A stretch of 53,667 nucleotides of DNA from an uncultured Bacteroidales bacterium (GTDB lineage Bacteria; Bacteroidota; Bacteroidia; Bacteroidales; UBA932), in the NCBI GenBank assembly GCA_900546395.1, contig URDD01000008.1, positions 1 through 53,667 of the forward strand, given 5' to 3'. A model generated the notes under the pieces. It was not told the DNA's origin and did no database searches. It saw only the letters and a program-made list of their open reading frames with translations. A program made the position numbers and the translations under genes. The first letter of the stretch is position 1; each line of letters begins with the position of its first letter. Of the stretch, positions 25,095 to 34,738 are shown one piece after another.

Positions 25095-27164
25095 ATGATT
25101 TGTACTACATTGCAGAATAAAAACTGTGAAGAGTTGGCAGAGGCTCTGTCTCTGTGTGAAATGGTTGAAATAAGACTTGACAGATGTTCCCTTTCTGATG
25201 CTGAAATAGAACAGTGCTTCCTTTCAGATGTTCCTGCCGTGGCCACATGCAGGATTTCCGGATTGATGGACAATGATAATTCACTGTCAGAGACAGCGGC
25301 AGCGCTTTTGTGTGAGAAGAAACTAATCAAGGCTGTCATTGCAGGTGCAAAATATGTTGATATAGAAATTGAGGCACCGAAATCCATGGTTAAAAGAGTG
25401 GCCTTGGCTGCTAGAGAGAACGGTACTACTGTAATCCGTTCATATCATAATTTCAAGGGTACCGGCTCTGATGAAGAACTTAGGTCAGCAGTTGAGAAAT
25501 GCAGATATCATGGCGGTGAAATAGTGAAGATAGTGACATTGGCTTTGGATGATGATGATGTCTCCAGGGTCCTGGCACTATACGACAGTTTTGAGCCTTC
25601 CGGTCTGATAGCATTCTGTATGGGAGACAAAGGTCGTGGTTCACGTGTTGAATGTCTGAAAAAAGGAGCTCCGTTTACATATTCATCTTTTTCAGAAGAA
25701 GAAGAAGAAGAAGTTGCAGCTCCCGGGCAGATGACATATTCTGAAATGAGTGAAAAGATCTACGGTAACAGGAAATTTTTCGGTTATATGAATGCCGGAG
25801 ATGAAAGTGACCATGAATTTTCTCCTGTTTTAAGAATGCCGTCTTCTAAGAGTTTTGCACAGAGGGCGATTCTGGCAGCCGCAATAAGTAATGGAGTTTC
25901 AAGGTTACACGGCTATTCCGACTGCGGAGATAATGCTTCGGCAATAGCTTTGGCAGAGACTTTGGGGGCTAAGGTGACAATAGATGGAGATACTGTAACT
26001 ATCACAGGTGCCGGACGGGAAGTAATGTCACGTTTATTGGAAAAGGAGGGGGCTGTCAATGTAGGAGAATCAGGCCTTTTGGCCAGACTGGCTATTCCGC
26101 TTGTCTCTGCGTTATCGTCCGGAGACGTCTGCATTAGAGGTAACGGTACTTTGCTCTCCAGGTCCATGGACGGTATATCTGATATAATGGGTAAATTCGG
26201 AGTTTCAGTAATGTCAGACTCAGGAGATGATTTTAAGGTGCCATTGACTGTTGCAGGTAATCTGACGGAGGCACGTGCTGCGTTTTCTGGAAAAAACGGC
26301 TCTCAGCTTATTTCCGGTTTGCTGATGGCCCTGCCATTGCTTGACGGGAATTCATCATTCAGGGTTTCAGAACCGGTAAGCATGCCATATATGTTCATAA
26401 CAGTGGATATATTGAAAAAATTCGGTATTAAAATCACTGATGAAATGCTTGGTGGCAATGATTTTCTGCTTTCTGAAGGAAACTGGGACTTTTGTGACGA
26501 ACTGCTTTTCAAAATTAAGGGTGGCCAGAGTTATAAGGCGGCAGAATTAAGCCTTGAAGGAGACTGGAGTACAGCGGCTAATTTTCTTGTAGCAGGAGCC
26601 GTATTCGGCCGTGCGGAAGTATCCGGGCTTGATATCGGGTCTCTGCAGGCGGATCTTAGTATAATGGATATATTGATGGATGCAGGGGCAAGCATATCCC
26701 AATATGATGGAGATGACGGAAATATTGCCGTTCAGCGTTCTCCTCTTTGGGCTTTTTCAGTAGATGCCAAGGATTGTCCTGATTTGTTCCCGATTCTGGC
26801 TGTACTGGCTTCGTTCTGTCAGGGGACAAGTGTTATCAGCGGAGTCGGACGACTTGCACATAAAGAGAGTGACAGGGGTAAGGCCATATTGCAGATGCTT
26901 TCTCAGATGGGAGTAAAGGCATATATAGAAGGAGATTCTTTGAATATCGAGGGAATGTCATTGACATACAGGATATTGACAGGTAATTTGCTGAAAGGTG
27001 GAAAATATACCTCATGTCACGACCATAGGATGGCAATGGCCCTGACTGTGGCTTCTCTTGGCTCGGATTCCCCTATAGAGATAGATGATAAGGAATGTGT
27101 GTCAAAATCATGTCCTTCATTCTTTGACTTGTTTTCGAAGATGTGCCAGGCTCAACTTCAATAA
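25095..27164 (+). CDS. aroDA: Fused 3-dehydroquinate dehydratase (type I) and EPSP synthase, AroD-AroA
   Basis: 689 residues with two shikimate enzymes in one chain. Residues 1 to about 200 are a type I dehydroquinase: EIRLDR near residue 25, His118 in SYHNF, the Schiff-base Lys145 in GGEIVKIVTLA, and RGSRVECLKKGAPFTYSS. A linker with six Glu residues (from residue 201) leads to the EPSP synthase from about residue 242: RMPSSKSFAQRAIL, ESGLLARLAIPL, SQLISGLLMALPLL, EGDWSTAANFLVAGAV, LAHKESDRGKAI and DHRMAMAL. The dehydratase makes 3-dehydroshikimate; the synthase acts two steps later, joining shikimate-3-phosphate and PEP. The steps between (shikimate dehydrogenase and kinase) are not in the window. 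The dehydratase part is somewhat short but has all catalytic residues. Confidence 0.94.
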   Translation: MICTTLQNKNCEELAEALSLCEMVEIRLDRCSLSDAEIEQCFLSDVPAVATCRISGLMDNDNSLSETAAALLCEKKLIKAVIAGAKYVDIEIEAPKSMVKRVALAARENGTTVIRSYHNFKGTGSDEELRSAVEKCRYHGGEIVKIVTLALDDDDVSRVLALYDSFEPSGLIAFCMGDKGRGSRVECLKKGAPFTYSSFSEEEEEEVAAPGQMTYSEMSEKIYGNRKFFGYMNAGDESDHEFSPVLRMPSSKSFAQRAILAAAISNGVSRLHGYSDCGDNASAIALAETLGAKVTIDGDTVTITGAGREVMSRLLEKEGAVNVGESGLLARLAIPLVSALSSGDVCIRGNGTLLSRSMDGISDIMGKFGVSVMSDSGDDFKVPLTVAGNLTEARAAFSGKNGSQLISGLLMALPLLDGNSSFRVSEPVSMPYMFITVDILKKFGIKITDEMLGGNDFLLSEGNWDFCDELLFKIKGGQSYKAAELSLEGDWSTAANFLVAGAVFGRAEVSGLDIGSLQADLSIMDILMDAGASISQYDGDDGNIAVQRSPLWAFSVDAKDCPDLFPILAVLASFCQGTSVISGVGRLAHKESDRGKAILQMLSQMGVKAYIEGDSLNIEGMSLTYRILTGNLLKGGKYTSCHDHRMAMALTVASLGSDSPIEIDDKECVSKSCPSFFDLFSKMCQAQLQ

Positions 27165-27189
27165 TTTAAATTGCGTGCATACTTAAGTT

Positions 27190-28227
27190 ATGGATACTTT
27201 TGGCAGAAATTTCAGGATTTCCGTTTTCGGCGAGTCTCATGGTTATGGAATCGGGGTGGTTATGGATGGCGTTCCGTCAGGAATATGTTTGTCCAAAGAT
27301 GATTTTATCATGGATTTGTCGAGGAGGAAAAGTGGAGCTCCCGGTACTACTCCGCGTATTGAGGACGATATTCCGGAAATTCTTAGCGGAGTACATGCAG
27401 GTCATACGACAGGTGCGCCGCTGGCTGTGCTTTTCAGGAACAACAATACCAGGGCGTCAGATTATTCCCTATTCCGCGATATGCCGCGTCCGGGTCATGC
27501 CGATTTTGCAGCTGGGGTAAAATGGAATGATTTCAATGATCTTCGCGGAGGAGGTCATTTTTCAGGCAGGATTACATTGGCCTTGGTAGCGGCTGGAGTT
27601 GTTGCAAAAAAAATTCTAGCAGATGCAGGAATTTCAGTTTCAGCCGTCTTGACTGAAGTCGGAGGAGTGAAGTATCCGGCAGTTTCTGATTTGAATCCTG
27701 GGGAAAGCAATCCTTCTGTGCTATGGAGTGAGGTTATAGAAAAGGCTGCATCTGAAGGTGACTCAATAGGAGGTATAGTGGAATGTACGGCTGAAAATGT
27801 TCCCGTAGGTTTGGGTGAGCCTTTTTTTGATTCTGTCGAGTCCGTGATTTCGCATATGGTTTTTTCAATACCCGGAGTAAGAGGTATTGAGTTCGGTGAC
27901 GGTTTCAAGGCATCAGCCATGAAGGGGTCTGTCCATAATGATCCGCTTGAATCAGCTTCCGGACGATCCTCCAGGAATGGCGCAGGAGGTGTGAACGGTG
28001 GAATTTCTAATGGGAATCCAATTGTTTTCCGAGTGGCGTTCAAGCCGGCATCGAGTATAAGAAAGGAGCAGTTCACATATAATTTTACGTCCGGAGAAAT
28101 TTCTTCTTTGAAAATCCCCGGACGTCATGATGTCTGTTTTGCTTTGAGGGCCCCTGTTATTGTAGAGGCATCGGCAGCTGTTTCTTTAGCTGACCTGTTG
28201 AAAACCTCAGATTTTTATAAGAGGTGA
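27190..28227 (+). CDS. aroC: Chorismate synthase
   Basis: 345 residues. It converts EPSP to chorismate with reduced FMN as cofactor, the last step of the shikimate pathway. Family motifs: GESHGYGIGVVMDGVPSG near residue 14, RRKSGAPGTTPRIEDD, RPGHADFA, RGGGHFSGRITLALVAAG, and HDVCFALRAPVIVEASAAVS near the end. It follows the AroD-AroA fusion by 25 bases. Its last 21 bases overlap the 3' end of the convergent protease gene. Confidence 0.96.
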   Translation: MDTFGRNFRISVFGESHGYGIGVVMDGVPSGICLSKDDFIMDLSRRKSGAPGTTPRIEDDIPEILSGVHAGHTTGAPLAVLFRNNNTRASDYSLFRDMPRPGHADFAAGVKWNDFNDLRGGGHFSGRITLALVAAGVVAKKILADAGISVSAVLTEVGGVKYPAVSDLNPGESNPSVLWSEVIEKAASEGDSIGGIVECTAENVPVGLGEPFFDSVESVISHMVFSIPGVRGIEFGDGFKASAMKGSVHNDPLESASGRSSRNGAGGVNGGISNGNPIVFRVAFKPASSIRKEQFTYNFTSGEISSLKIPGRHDVCFALRAPVIVEASAAVSLADLLKTSDFYKR

Positions 28228-29826
28228 TTCCAAAGCTTTCTTGAGCTGAGTGTCATATCTCAGTCTCACCTTGATTCCCGCTTCCTGATAGTAATAGCGT
28301 ACTGCTATTTCTTCTTCCAGGAATGGGATTATTTCATTTTTCTTCAGCCTGATGAATGTTTCTTTATCCATATCAAGAGCTTTGCCCAAAGCATCGATTT
28401 CATTACTCATTGATTCTGCAAGTCCGTCTGCTTCAAGTTCTTCCTTTATTTTGTCAAACAGTGCTTTCGCCCCGCTTCTGTAGTCAAATTCCTGAGTCTT
28501 GGCGAAAGAGATGAAATCTTCGAAATCTTTGTCTGAAAGCCGGAATTCATCAATGGGCGCTATACTATCGTTCTTTCTGACAAAGTCAAGGACATAATTG
28601 TCAACGACTCCGGAGAGTACGAGAGAATATACCAGTCTGCTGTATGAAGGAGCCTCGATATTTACATCAGGTGTAATTCCTCCTCCGTCTCTGACAGTCC
28701 TTCCGTGCATGGTCTTGAACTCGCTGGTCAGAGAATCCGGGATATGTCCCACGCTTCCGTCTTCATTGCGGTGGCTGTAGTCGATTGCCTGGACACATCT
28801 TCCGCTTGGTGTGTAGTATTTGGAAGTAGTAACTTTCAATTGGCCGTTATAAGCTACCGGTCTTATTGTCTGGACCAGACCTTTACCGAAAGTCCTTTCT
28901 CCCATTATCGTTCCTCTGTCCAGGTCCTGTATTGCCCCTGCTACTATTTCAGATGAGGAGGCGGAACTTCTGTCAACAAGCACAATCAGTGGAATTTCTG
29001 TATCAAGAGGCTCAGTTACTGTCCTGTATTCCTTGCGGGACTGTTCGTCCTTACCTTTGGATGATACCACCAGAGAACCTTTCGGTACAAATAGCGATAC
29101 AATGTTTATTGCTTCCGGCATAAGTCCTCCTCCGTTTCCCCTGAGATCCAGAATAAGCCGTTTCATACCATCTCCTTTAAGTTTGAGATAACTTTCCTTT
29201 ATCGCCCCGGATACATTTTCCGTAAAGCTTGTCTGCTTAATGTACCCTGTGGTGTCATTCAGCATACCCGTGTATTCTACATCAGGAATATGAATTCTTT
29301 CACGAACAATTGAAATGTCCAGAGTATCTCCTGTGCGGAGTTTCTTTATTTTGAAGTTTACGGATGTTCCAGGTTTTCCTTTCATCTTGTCGCTGCACTG
29401 GGCGGCTTCAAGTCCTACTGTCGGCTCACCGTTTATGGAAATTATTTCATCTCCGCATACAAGTCCGTTTTTGTATGCCGGTGAGTCAATGTATGGCTCG
29501 TTAATGACCACATTACCTTCTTTCTTTTTGTATATGATTGCACCTATTCCACCATAAGTCTTGGAAAGCATCATCTGTAGGTCTTCGTTTTCCTCTTCCG
29601 GTATATATATGGTATATGGGTCGAGATTTTCAAGCATTGCATCTGCGCCTGCTCTCATTATTCTGTCAACAGGAAGAGAATCTACATATGACTTGTTTAA
29701 TTCTTTAAGTATAGAATTCTGTATTTCAACCCATTGTCCTAATTTGAAACTTTTAGATTGGGCGCAGGCTGCCAGAGAAGCAGTCAGCAATACCAGTATG
29801 GCAGTAAATTTTCCGGATATTTTCAT
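28207..29826 (-). CDS. S41 carboxy-terminal processing protease (CtpA/Prc family), exported
   Basis: 539 residues. The signal peptide ends near LAACAQSK and may be a lipoprotein signal (Cys21). A PDZ domain lies at about residues 90-175 (GGIGAIIYKK, then NGLVCGDEIISINGEP). The S41 catalytic part has LDLRGNGGGLMPEA near residue 227, the catalytic Ser290 in SSASSSEIV and Lys315 in ERTFGKGLVQT. About 160 further residues form a C-terminal domain of unclear role, seen in Bacteroidetes members. It cleaves C-terminal ends of periplasmic or envelope proteins. The gene converges on aroC with a 21-base overlap. Confidence 0.93.
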   Translation of the reverse strand: MKISGKFTAILVLLTASLAACAQSKSFKLGQWVEIQNSILKELNKSYVDSLPVDRIMRAGADAMLENLDPYTIYIPEEENEDLQMMLSKTYGGIGAIIYKKKEGNVVINEPYIDSPAYKNGLVCGDEIISINGEPTVGLEAAQCSDKMKGKPGTSVNFKIKKLRTGDTLDISIVRERIHIPDVEYTGMLNDTTGYIKQTSFTENVSGAIKESYLKLKGDGMKRLILDLRGNGGGLMPEAINIVSLFVPKGSLVVSSKGKDEQSRKEYRTVTEPLDTEIPLIVLVDRSSASSSEIVAGAIQDLDRGTIMGERTFGKGLVQTIRPVAYNGQLKVTTSKYYTPSGRCVQAIDYSHRNEDGSVGHIPDSLTSEFKTMHGRTVRDGGGITPDVNIEAPSYSRLVYSLVLSGVVDNYVLDFVRKNDSIAPIDEFRLSDKDFEDFISFAKTQEFDYRSGAKALFDKIKEELEADGLAESMSNEIDALGKALDMDKETFIRLKKNEIIPFLEEEIAVRYYYQEAGIKVRLRYDTQLKKALESPLIKI

Positions 29827-29922
29827 CTTGTTTTCCTTTTGTTCGTGTCAATGTTTGATTATTAATCTCTTAAGAGATTGGTACAATGCACCGGAAGGGC
29901 GTAGTATGCAAATCTCAAACCA

Positions 29923-29930
29923 CAAATTTA
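29923..29930 (-). promoter_or_regulatory. Bacteroides-type -7 element before the S41 protease
   Basis: TAAATTTG on the minus strand, 96 bases before the ATG at 29826, leaving a long leader. No clear -33 element. It is placed back to back with the rdgB promoter. Confidence 0.3.
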
Positions 29931-29961
29931 GAAAATATAGATGAAATTCGGACGGATTTTG

Positions 29962-29969
29962 TACCTTTG
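29962..29969 (+). promoter_or_regulatory. Bacteroides-type -7 element before rdgB
   Basis: TACCTTTG lies 32 bases before the rdgB ATG at 30002; no clear -33 element is present. Confidence 0.45.
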
Positions 29970-30001
29970 CACCGGAATTAAGAGAATAAATAAGCAGTTC
30001 A

Positions 30002-30631
30002 ATGAAAAAAATCGTATTTGCAACGGGCAATGGCGGAAAACTGCGTGAAGCATCAGAAATTTTAGGCGGGGGCTTTGAGCTCGTTTCCCCTGTGCAGATG
30101 GGCATCACTGACGATGTCGAAGAAACAGGCCTTACATTGAAGGCTAATTCACTGATAAAGGCTGAGCATTTGTGGAATAGTTGCGGGTGTGACTGCTTCG
30201 CTGATGACACTGGCTTGGAAGTTAATGCTTTGGGAGGTGCTCCAGGCGTACATACAGCCAGATATGCAGGTGAAGACAAGGATTTTAACAAAAATATGGA
30301 CAAAGTCCTTTCTGAACTTGATCTTTTGCGTGCCGAATGTTCTATGGCCAGGGCTATAGGGCTTGATATGGACAGATATTCAAGAAAGGCGCGTTTCAAA
30401 AGCGTGATTACGCTGATTCTCGGAGGTGAAAAATATTTTTTTGAAGGTACCCTTGAGGGGACAATCGCTTACTACAGGTCCGGAAACGGAGGTTTCGGCT
30501 ATGATCCTATTTTCATTCCTGATGAATATCCTGGAAAAACGCTGGCGGATATTTCTGAAGAGGAGAAAAATGCTATATCCCATAGAGGTAAGGCATTGCG
30601 TGCCATGGCGGCTTTCCTCTCCACTATGTAA
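30002..30631 (+). CDS. rdgB: Non-canonical purine NTP pyrophosphatase (RdgB/HAM1)
   Basis: 209 residues. It hydrolyses dITP, ITP and XTP to monophosphates and so keeps deaminated purines out of nucleic acids. Family motifs: FATGNGGKLREASEIL at the N-terminus, FADDTGLEVNALGGAPGVHT near residue 65, GGFGYDPIFIPDE near residue 162, and ISHRGKAL near the end. recO begins 11 bases downstream, so the two probably form a genome-maintenance unit. Confidence 0.96.
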   Translation: MKKIVFATGNGGKLREASEILGGGFELVSPVQMGITDDVEETGLTLKANSLIKAEHLWNSCGCDCFADDTGLEVNALGGAPGVHTARYAGEDKDFNKNMDKVLSELDLLRAECSMARAIGLDMDRYSRKARFKSVITLILGGEKYFFEGTLEGTIAYYRSGNGGFGYDPIFIPDEYPGKTLADISEEEKNAISHRGKALRAMAAFLSTM

Positions 30632-30642
30632 ATGAGTTCCGG

Positions 30643-31296
30643 ATGTCTGCTGAGTCTGAACTGATAGTCTTGCATTATACAAGGACGGGAGACCGCTCGG
30701 TTGTGGTCCATACTCTTAGTCGGGAGTACGGACGCAGGGGTTTTCTGTTCAAAAGTATAGGCAACGGAAGTATGATGGCTATGTTCCAGCCATTGAGCAT
30801 ATTGGAATGCAGTATTTCAGAAAATCCACGCTCTTTGCTCTTTACTGCACGTAATCCTGTTCTTGTTTCCCCTCTCTACAATATACGGGGAAACTTATAT
30901 AAAAACTCCATATCTGTTTTTATCGGAGAGGTTCTTTTCAGGATGCTTAAGGAGGGAACGGATGATTCTGGACTTTATGACTGGTGTAAAAAGAATATAT
31001 TGCTTTTGGATGCAGTAGAATCTGATTTCAGTAATTTTCATATAAGGTTTTTGCTGGAACTGGCAGTTGTCATGGGATTTGCCCCATCTGTCTCGGATCT
31101 TGAGCCTTTTATGAGGGATGATACCGGAATCATAGAGCTTTTTCTTACCGGGACTTTTGAGCAGACAATGCTCCTGCCCATGTCCGGGAAAGTGCGCTCC
31201 AGAGTGGCTTCAGGGTTGTTGGAATACTTGGAATTCCACACTGAAACATCACTGAATGTCAATTCATTGAGTGTGCTTCAAGAGTTGCTGGGATAG
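30643..31296 (+). CDS. recO: DNA repair protein RecO
   Basis: 217 residues. RecO loads RecA on SSB-coated DNA together with RecR. The N-terminal OB fold is visible from LIVLHYTRTGDRSVVVHTLS through YGRRGFLFKSIG, and the helical C-terminal part runs from about residue 85. The zinc-binding Cys cluster found in some RecO proteins is absent here; only single Cys residues are seen. The protein is slightly shorter than E. coli RecO. It is probably cotranscribed with rdgB. Confidence 0.9.
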   Translation: MSAESELIVLHYTRTGDRSVVVHTLSREYGRRGFLFKSIGNGSMMAMFQPLSILECSISENPRSLLFTARNPVLVSPLYNIRGNLYKNSISVFIGEVLFRMLKEGTDDSGLYDWCKKNILLLDAVESDFSNFHIRFLLELAVVMGFAPSVSDLEPFMRDDTGIIELFLTGTFEQTMLLPMSGKVRSRVASGLLEYLEFHTETSLNVNSLSVLQELLG

Positions 31297-31338
31297 AGAT
31301 AAATACGATTAAAATTTCGTTAATATATAGAACAGGAA

Positions 31339-31369
31339 TTTGCCGCAATCTATAAAATTTATAACTTTG
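31339..31369 (+). promoter_or_regulatory. Promoter of the Oar-like receptor unit
   Basis: TTTG (31339-31342), a 19-base gap, then TAACTTTG (31362-31369) is a perfect Bacteroidetes pair, 45 bases before the ATG at 31415. It rules out the earlier ATG at 31340. Confidence 0.8.
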
Positions 31370-31414
31370 CGGCTTCAAGTGATTTTAAATATTACTTTAT
31401 TTATATTACCACTT

Positions 31415-34400
31415 ATGAAACAAACAATTAAAATCTTTTTGTTCGCTTTGGCGGCAATGTTTGTAGGGGGGTATATGTTGAATGCCCAGGTAACTACGTC
31501 CAGCCTTGGTGGTCGTGTCGTAGATGCAAATGGCGTGCCAGTTATTGGCGCTGCTGTCATGGCAACACATCAGCCTTCCGGTACAGTTTATGGGGCCACA
31601 ACAAATGAGGATGGCCGTTATACTATCAACGGTATGCGTACTGGCGGCCCTTATTCTGTTGAAATTTCTTGTCTCGGATATCAGTCCCTGACTTACACAG
31701 ATGTTACACTTCAGCTTGCCGAGGCCTTTGCTTTGAATGCAAGTCTCAAGGAGGATGCTGAAATGTTGAGTGAGGCAGTTGTTATAGCAGCTCCAGCATC
31801 AAAGTTCTCCGCAGAGAAGACAGGTGCAGCTACAAACATCTCGAGTACTCAGATGAATTCACTTCCTACAGTAAGCAGGAGTATTACTGATGTAACCCGT
31901 CTTTCACCATACGGAGGAAACGGAATGACATTTGCCGGAGCTGACGGCCGTACTGCAAACTTTACTGTTGACGGAGCGAATTTCAACAACAACTTCGGTC
32001 TTAACGATGGCCTTCCTGGAGGAGGTAATCCTATTTCACTTGATGCGATTGAGGAAGTTCAGGTCGTTATTTCCCCTTATGATGTCCGTCAGACAAACTT
32101 CATCGGTGGAGGTGTAAATGCTGTAACTAAATCAGGAACAAATACATTCAAGGGATCTGCCTATATTTATCACCGTAACGAAAATATGCGTGGTGATACA
32201 GTCTATGGTGAGCAGATACCAGGCGCAAGGGAAAGAGACCGCAGCACAACTTACGGTGCTACTCTCGGAGGACCTATTGTAAAGAACAAACTCTTCTTCT
32301 TTGTAAACTTCGAATACGCGCAGACTCCTTCAGTGGCTGTACGCTGGAGAGCATCTGAAGATGGTGTCGGTGACGAGTCTGCATTCCTTTCTTATGCAAA
32401 GGTCGAGGATATGGAAAGAGTAAAGAACCATGTCATGAACAAATATGGATATGATCCGGGTTCTTATACAAACTTCCCTGCTGACGAAAGCAATATGAAG
32501 GTTCTCGCCAGACTTGACTGGAACATCAACTCTAAGAATCATCTCGCACTTCGCTACAACTATACAAACAATACTGCATGGAACGGTCCAAACGCGACTT
32601 CAATGGACGGAGGAACACGTTCTGCATATGCACGTACTTCATTGTATTCTATGGCTTTCTCAAATTCAATGTACTCTATGAACAACCTCGTTCATTCAGT
32701 ATCACTTGACTTGAACAGCCGTATCAGCGACAAGCTTTCAAACCAGCTCCTTGCTACATTCTCAAAACTTGACGATGTGCGTGGAAGCAACTCTTCAGAG
32801 TTCCCTTTTATAGATATCCAGGACGGAACAGGAACAAATACTTCCTATATGTCACTCGGTTATGAGCTCTTTACTCATAACAATGCTGTTCATAACACAG
32901 TGGCAAATATCAAGGATGACCTCATTTTCTATGGCGGTAACCATAAGGTGACTATGGGTCTGAACTATGAGTATCAGATGGCTGACAATGCTTACATGAG
33001 AAACGGTACAGGTTATTACCGTTATGCGAGCGTTGATGATTTCATTGAAGGAAGGACACCTGAAGTAGTTTGTCTTACTTACGGTTATGACGGTGAGAAA
33101 AACCCTGCTGCAAGGGTACAGTTCCACAAACTCGGTATTTATGCACAGGATGAGTGGAGCGCATCAGAAAGATTTAAACTTACCTACGGTCTCCGTCTCG
33201 ACGGTCTGTTCTTTGACAACAGCGATCTTATGACCAACAACGCTATCAAAGCTCTTGACTATCCTGACAGGAACGGAAAAATCCGTCATATAGATACAGG
33301 AAAGTGGCCTAATGCCAGCGTTACATTCTCTCCAAGGGTAGGTTTCACTTGGGATATTCTTAAAGATAAGAGCCTTACCATGCGTGGTGGTACAGGTCTT
33401 TTCTCAGGACGCCTTCCACTTGTATTCTTTACCAATATGCCTACAAACTCAGGTATGGTACAGTATCAGGCACAGCTTAATGACAAGAACCTTGACAAAC
33501 TCGGTTATGGTTCTATGGCTGAACACTTCAACGGCGGCCTTGTTACAGATGCCAACGGAAAGGCTACTACACAGGCTCTTCTTGACAAACTTATCGGAAT
33601 GGGTTACCCATCGACTATTTCACCGGAAGACGGTACAGTTCCATCTTCAATTTCTGCAGTTGATCCTAAGTTCAAGATGCCTCAGGTATGGAAGACTTCT
33701 CTCGCTTTTGATTATAGTTTCCCTACTTCATTCCCATTCTCGGTTACTGTAGAAGGTATCTTCAACAAGACTGTGAACGGAGTTACTATTTCAGACTGGA
33801 GCATGCGTCCGGTAGAGGGATTTGCAAGATGGAACGGTGCCGACAGCCGTCCTGTATATCCTACAGACTTCAGGTCAGGAACAAAGGCATTCGTTCTTGA
33901 GAACACTCACAAAGGATACGGATATTCTGCAAACGTAACTTTGAATATCAGCCCTGTCAAAGGACTTGACTTCATGGCTGCCTATACTCATACAGGTTCT
34001 AAGGAAATTACCGGTATGCCTGGTTCAAACGCTGAGTCTGCATTTACATATGTATCGACTTCAGAGGGTCCTAACAATATCAGACTCCATAATTCACAGT
34101 ATGTTACTCCTGACCGTTTTGTTGCAGCCCTTACTCATAAGGATAAATGCGGTAACCACTTCAGCCTTATTTATGAGACATGGAGAGGCGGATATAACTA
34201 CTCATATATGCTTGCAAACGATATGAACGGTGACGGATATGCATATGATGCAGTCTATATTCCTACAGATGAGCAGGTAGCAAACAATGAGTTCAGATTT
34301 GTTTCAGAAAATGACCGTGACCGTTTCATGGATTATGTCCACAACAGCAAATATCTCAGCAAGCACCAGGGTGAATATGCAGAGGCATACAGCCTTTATT

Positions 34401-34720
34401 CTCCTTGGGTCCACAGACTTGACTTCAGCTACAAGCACGACTTCAAGGTAAGGATAGGCAAGACTACCAATACGCTTCAGTTGAGCATTGATATCAAGAA
34501 CCTCCTCAATCTCTTCAACTCTAAATGGGGTGTTGCAAAATATATCAACTCAGATATTACTGATGCGCGTATTCTCAAATATGAAAATACTGATGCAGAA
34601 GGATATCCTGTATTCTCTACTCCAAAGGCAGTTAATGGCAGTCTTGAGACTTTCGTGCCTAACCACTCTATTGGTCAGTGCTGGTATGCTTCAGTGGGAA
34701 TAAAGTATATGTTCAACTAA
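31415..34720 (+). CDS. Oar-like TonB-dependent receptor with carboxypeptidase-regulatory domain
   Basis: 1101 residues from ATG at 31415 (MKQTIKIFLFAL), set by the promoter just upstream. In order: signal peptide to about ALNAQ, a carboxypeptidase-regulatory-like domain (GGRVVDANGVPVIGAAVMAT), then a plug (NSLPTVSRSITDVTRLSPYG, FTVDGANFNNNFG, GGGVNAVTKSGTNTFKGSAY) and a long barrel. This is the Oar type (adhesin or protein-peptide transporter class) and not SusC; no SusD follows. The next gene, 18 bases downstream, is a large lipoprotein, which suggests a two-component surface system of another kind. Codon use is strikingly uniform (many CTT, GGA, ACA), as seen in highly expressed envelope genes. 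Confidence 0.93.
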   Translation: MKQTIKIFLFALAAMFVGGYMLNAQVTTSSLGGRVVDANGVPVIGAAVMATHQPSGTVYGATTNEDGRYTINGMRTGGPYSVEISCLGYQSLTYTDVTLQLAEAFALNASLKEDAEMLSEAVVIAAPASKFSAEKTGAATNISSTQMNSLPTVSRSITDVTRLSPYGGNGMTFAGADGRTANFTVDGANFNNNFGLNDGLPGGGNPISLDAIEEVQVVISPYDVRQTNFIGGGVNAVTKSGTNTFKGSAYIYHRNENMRGDTVYGEQIPGARERDRSTTYGATLGGPIVKNKLFFFVNFEYAQTPSVAVRWRASEDGVGDESAFLSYAKVEDMERVKNHVMNKYGYDPGSYTNFPADESNMKVLARLDWNINSKNHLALRYNYTNNTAWNGPNATSMDGGTRSAYARTSLYSMAFSNSMYSMNNLVHSVSLDLNSRISDKLSNQLLATFSKLDDVRGSNSSEFPFIDIQDGTGTNTSYMSLGYELFTHNNAVHNTVANIKDDLIFYGGNHKVTMGLNYEYQMADNAYMRNGTGYYRYASVDDFIEGRTPEVVCLTYGYDGEKNPAARVQFHKLGIYAQDEWSASERFKLTYGLRLDGLFFDNSDLMTNNAIKALDYPDRNGKIRHIDTGKWPNASVTFSPRVGFTWDILKDKSLTMRGGTGLFSGRLPLVFFTNMPTNSGMVQYQAQLNDKNLDKLGYGSMAEHFNGGLVTDANGKATTQALLDKLIGMGYPSTISPEDGTVPSSISAVDPKFKMPQVWKTSLAFDYSFPTSFPFSVTVEGIFNKTVNGVTISDWSMRPVEGFARWNGADSRPVYPTDFRSGTKAFVLENTHKGYGYSANVTLNISPVKGLDFMAAYTHTGSKEITGMPGSNAESAFTYVSTSEGPNNIRLHNSQYVTPDRFVAALTHKDKCGNHFSLIYETWRGGYNYSYMLANDMNGDGYAYDAVYIPTDEQVANNEFRFVSENDRDRFMDYVHNSKYLSKHQGEYAEAYSLYSPWVHRLDFSYKHDFKVRIGKTTNTLQLSIDIKNLLNLFNSKWGVAKYINSDITDARILKYENTDAEGYPVFSTPKAVNGSLETFVPNHSIGQCWYASVGIKYMFN

Positions 34721-34738
34721 TTTATCGGAAATTAAACT

